Assembly (NCBI RefSeq): GCF_026151205.1
Contig: NC_087075.1
Coordinates: 7,768,858-7,832,857, forward strand
Direction: 5' to 3'
Length of the DNA: 64,000 bases
Source: Bolinopsis microptera
Lineage: Eukaryota > Ctenophora > Tentaculata > Lobata > Bolinopsidae
The notes beneath the pieces are model-generated. The model ran no database searches, was not told where the DNA came from, and worked only from the letters and a program-made list of their open reading frames with translations. The position numbers and the translations under genes were made by a program. This document shows, piece by piece, positions 62,592-64,000 of the stretch. Each line of letters begins with the position of its first letter. Within the stretch, counting starts at the first letter, position 1.

Positions 62592-64000
62592 ATGACAAAT
62601 TTTAATAATGCAGCTGATAGGTTTCACAACCTCTGCATTGGTCATTGTAACATTCAAGGAGGGCTTCTCAATTTAGCTAAAAGTAATGAACTTTCCCAAC
62701 TTATTAGAGATCATAAATTAGACATACTTTCCCTAAATGAGATGAATCTTAATGATACTATTGACACAGACACCATAAATATTCCTTCCTCCTTCAACCT
62801 TATGCGATGCGACAGGCCAAACAGTTCTAGGGGTGGTTGTGGCTTAATGATAAACAAAAAACTAGCTTACACAGAATTAGTTATGGATAGTAAGCTTGAT
62901 AACATTGAAGCATTATGGGTGAAGCTTAAGAATAGCAAGATCAATGTTTGCTGCTTCTATCGCTCTGGAAATTATTGCAGTGTTGATAACTTTATTGAAT
63001 ACATTCATTTTTGCATGAAAAAATTGAATGGGAAAAAGGTTATCTGGATTGGGGATATAAACATTGACCAGAATAATATCTCATCCACCCAGTACAAAAA
63101 ATTAGATATGACCTTGAGATGTTACAATCTAGTTCAAACCATTCAAGGGATAACTAGAGTTGCTAAACGTGGAGACAATGTTACCCAGACTACTATTGAT
63201 GTAATATTCACTAACTGTTATGCAGATTTTGTTCAATCTTCTGTTCTTGATGAACGTATTGGAGATCATCAAGCCATTATGTGTGAGATAGATTGTAAAG
63301 TACCTATAGCTCCTAAATTTGAGAAGGTTGAAATTAGAAATCATTGTAAACGTAATGTTAAACAATTCTTAGACTATCTAGATACCTGTTCTGATTACAG
63401 TCCACTATTGGAAAGTACAGATGTTGAAGCTATCACTGCTGGCCTTTGTCATCATATTGAACAGGCATATGCAACCTTCTCCCCTTGCAAGACCATAGAA
63501 AGGCATGAAAAGTTCATACATAAACCTTCTACTGAACTTTTAAATGCCATTAATCATACACATTTTCTTCTAAAGAAATTCCGTAAAAAGAAGGATAAGA
63601 GAGACAATGGAAATTGCAATAAATGTGGTACATGTAGCAAATGTATAAAGTGTAATGAGGCCTGGGATTGCTACAAGATTCAGAGAAATATTAGAAATAA
63701 ATTAGCTAAAACCTGCAAAAAGGCTAATGTAATCGATGATCTACAAGTTAAAAGTGCCAAGAATGATCTTAAAGGGATATGGAAAACTGTCAAACTGGCA
63801 TCAAATATGACCCCTGGTACAACTAATTGTCAAACTATCAATGAGAATGATCCTGAGCTATTTAACTTTCATTTTGCAAATGTTGGATCAAGATTACAAA
63901 ATCAGGCCCCCAATATTGAAAGAGTTAGTTTTACTGATTTTTTACCTCCTAGAACTTCTAATATCTCATTTGATAGATTCCAAGAAATAAATGAAACTGA
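62592..64000 (+). CDS. LINE ORF2, 5' part: APE endonuclease and Cys cluster
   Basis: ATG 62592 opens a frame still open at the window end (about 469 codons). The endonuclease covers about 15-232: IGHCNIQGGL, SLNEMNL with the catalytic Glu, CFYRSGN, IGDININQ-like, TTIDVIFTN and I-G224-D225-H226. At 342-354 a cluster of five Cys at exact three-residue steps (C342, 345, 348, 351, 354) lies between the endonuclease and the reverse transcriptase, which must follow beyond 64000. Unlike the ORF2 at 44129, no PHD finger precedes the endonuclease. Confidence 0.85.
   Translation, partial: MTNFNNAADRFHNLCIGHCNIQGGLLNLAKSNELSQLIRDHKLDILSLNEMNLNDTIDTDTINIPSSFNLMRCDRPNSSRGGCGLMINKKLAYTELVMDSKLDNIEALWVKLKNSKINVCCFYRSGNYCSVDNFIEYIHFCMKKLNGKKVIWIGDINIDQNNISSTQYKKLDMTLRCYNLVQTIQGITRVAKRGDNVTQTTIDVIFTNCYADFVQSSVLDERIGDHQAIMCEIDCKVPIAPKFEKVEIRNHCKRNVKQFLDYLDTCSDYSPLLESTDVEAITAGLCHHIEQAYATFSPCKTIERHEKFIHKPSTELLNAINHTHFLLKKFRKKKDKRDNGNCNKCGTCSKCIKCNEAWDCYKIQRNIRNKLAKTCKKANVIDDLQVKSAKNDLKGIWKTVKLASNMTPGTTNCQTINENDPELFNFHFANVGSRLQNQAPNIERVSFTDFLPPRTSNISFDRFQEINET

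Larger units (their letters stand above)
60250..64000 (+). mobile_element. Second LINE with AlkB and SGNH domains, in a PEX14 intron, runs off the window
   Basis: Contains a short PHD-like frame, ORF1 (60784-62436) and the start of ORF2 (62592 onward). It is in the sense orientation of PEX14. The left border is approximate. It is clearly diverged from the element at 42-48 kb: ORF1 is shorter, the PHD position differs, and the endonuclease sequence is little conserved. Confidence 0.75.

Overview
The window looks like nuclear DNA of an invertebrate metazoan. Genes are broken into short exons with GT-AG introns, non-LTR retrotransposons (LINEs) and cut-and-paste transposons are common, and minisatellites are very abundant. 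The phylum cannot be fixed from this sequence. Most long reading frames are transposon genes or translations of tandem repeats. The host genes were read from splice sites, reading phase and protein sense.

Layout. 1-9.4 kb is intergenic or intronic DNA with one probable minus-strand exon (1282-1552), a PIF/Harbinger-like MITE (3175-3480) and a 33-bp minisatellite split by a hAT-like insertion (4974-6649). 9.68-13.15 kb is a 5'-truncated LINE with an intact endonuclease-reverse transcriptase frame. 13-20.6 kb is repeat-rich DNA with no gene I can support. 20.7-21.9 kb holds three phase-compatible minus-strand exons. 22.45-32.85 kb is a plus-strand multi-exon gene for a Cys-rich, single-pass membrane protein. 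Its introns hold huge minisatellites that begin at exon ends, a 1.55-kb inverted-repeat transposon and a complete single-exon gene for a two-pass membrane protein resembling BK-channel beta subunits. 33.2-37.5 kb has minus-strand exons, one with a signal peptide. 38.63-41.43 kb is the 3' part of a minus-strand gene for a tyrosine-motif scaffold with seven closely spaced YEG(I/V/L) motifs.

41.9-48.2 kb is an apparently complete LINE. ORF1 carries a PHD finger, an AlkB-like 2-oxoglutarate/Fe(II) dioxygenase domain and an SGNH hydrolase domain. ORF2 carries a PHD finger, APE-type endonuclease and reverse transcriptase. 48.6-50.8 kb is a purine-rich tract between TGTCC repeats. 51-52.7 kb holds two decayed retroelement 3' ends. 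54.6-58.8 kb holds two fused LINE C-termini and a 2.26-kb near-perfect palindrome made of a truncated Tc1/mariner element. 58.9-59.95 kb is the 5' part of PEX14 (peroxisomal import docking). Its third intron is occupied from about 60.3 kb by a second LINE with AlkB and SGNH domains in ORF1; that LINE runs off the window.

The strongest observation is that two divergent LINEs both encode AlkB-like dioxygenase plus SGNH hydrolase in the RNA-binding-protein position (ORF1), with all key residues of the dioxygenase present. The second is that minisatellites here repeatedly begin at exon/intron borders, so one intron contains about 39 copies of a 5' splice site.
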